From contig NZ_JAERVJ010000001.1 of NCBI RefSeq assembly GCF_016745395.1, forward strand, positions 372,001 to 436,000: 64,000 nucleotides of DNA, given 5' to 3'. The notes under the pieces were generated by a model that saw nothing but the letters and a program-made list of their open reading frames with translations, was not told the DNA's origin and ran no database searches. The DNA comes from Methylocystis sp. Sn-Cys (GTDB lineage Bacteria; Pseudomonadota; Alphaproteobacteria; Rhizobiales; Beijerinckiaceae). The translations under genes were made by a program, and so were the position numbers. Of this stretch, positions 63,711 through 64,000 are shown one piece after another (positions within the stretch are counted from its first letter, which is position 1; each line of letters opens with the position of its first letter).

Positions 63711-64000
63711 ATGCCCGAACAGAATCTTGCGAATTTCCGCGCCAATCTGGCGGTCGAGCCCGAGCCCAAGCGCTACCGCACCCTCTTCCTTTCCGACCTG
63801 CATCTCGGCGCCAAGGCCTCACAGGCGCATCTGCTGCTGGATTTCCTCAAGCACAATGACGCCGAGACGATCTATCTCGTCGGCGACATTGTGGACGGCT
63901 GGAAGCTGCGCAAAGGCTGGCATTGGCCGCAGGCGCACAATGACGTGGTGCAAAAGCTGCTGCGCAGGGTGCGCAAGGGCGCGCGGGTCATCTATGTCCC
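63711..64000 (+). CDS. UDP-2,3-diacylglucosamine diphosphatase (LpxH)-like metallophosphoesterase (5' part)
   Basis: The first 96 codons are in the window. After a 25-residue N-terminus the calcineurin-like metallophosphoesterase motifs appear: LFLSDLHLGAKASQA (metal-binding Asp/His) and IYLVGDIVDGWKLRKGWHW (GDxxD). The latter tryptophan-rich version is typical of the COG2908 subgroup related to LpxH, which removes UMP from UDP-diacylglucosamine in lipid A synthesis. The true substrate of this subgroup may differ. The gene continues past the window end. Confidence 0.88.
   Translation, partial: MPEQNLANFRANLAVEPEPKRYRTLFLSDLHLGAKASQAHLLLDFLKHNDAETIYLVGDIVDGWKLRKGWHWPQAHNDVVQKLLRRVRKGARVIYV

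Overview
The window looks like chromosomal DNA of a high-GC alphaproteobacterium, most likely a rhizobiales-type methylotroph or methanotroph of the Methylocystaceae/Beijerinckiaceae kind. The grounds are the ffh-rpsP-rimM-trmD block, a malyl-CoA-lyase-type CoA ester lyase, the pdxH / RT0821-type lipoprotein / TIGR02301 neighbourhood, many two-stranded porin-type outer membrane proteins and several families of intergenic palindromic repeats. The genus assignment is inference. No rRNA, tRNA, prophage, insertion sequence or CRISPR array was seen. The window is almost fully coding and begins and ends inside genes.

Layout. 1-7.3 kb: glycogen operon on the minus strand (glgB, glgC, glgA, then an in-frame GlgX-MalQ fusion cut by the window edge). 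7.4-12.9 kb: CoA ester lyase, a small conserved protein, then ffh-rpsP-rimM-trmD with an opposing DUF1905 gene between rimM and trmD. 13.2-19.0 kb: a five-gene minus-strand membrane/glycoconjugate cluster (FAD oxidoreductase, GtrA flippase-like, polytopic GT-C-like protein, Tat-exported protein, DUF1624 acyltransferase). 19.1-23.5 kb: cell-wall enzymes (L,D-transpeptidase, MepA, M23 peptidase) and MsrA. 23.6-26.6 kb: two toxin-antitoxin pairs (VapBC-like and TacAT-like) on either side of ispG. 26.6-35.1 kb: DnaJ/CbpA, a zinc-finger/HTH protein with tandem palindromic operators, Nramp transporter, histidine-phosphatase/Nudix fusion, pdxH, lipoprotein, B12-radical SAM enzyme. 35.4-38.5 kb: TonB-dependent receptor plus DUF2946 protein, a probable metal-uptake pair. 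38.6-48.8 kb: small proteins, FKBP, adenosine kinase, outer membrane barrel, a GDP-D-rhamnose operon (gmd, rmd, glycosyltransferase), YidB, LOG-family protein, YebC.

49.0-56.8 kb: TetR regulator, second L,D-transpeptidase, GST, then branched-chain amino acid genes ilvB-ilvN and ilvC. ilvB is preceded by a 16-codon leader peptide rich in Leu/Val codons and an intrinsic terminator, which together look like a classical transcription attenuator. A duplicated-barrel outer membrane protein lies between ilvN and ilvC. 56.8-64 kb: two adjacent paralogous proteins each with two SnoaL/NTF2-like halves, PhzF-family and Nudix proteins, a fused shikimate kinase/3-dehydroquinate synthase, a CorC/HlyC-type protein, and the start of an LpxH-like phosphoesterase.

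The items most worth following up are the ilv attenuator, the self-regulated-looking zinc-finger/HTH gene, the three gene fusions (GlgX-MalQ, histidine phosphatase-Nudix, AroK-AroB), the tandem SnoaL paralogues beside PhzF/Nudix, and the dispersed palindromic elements sitting inside operons.
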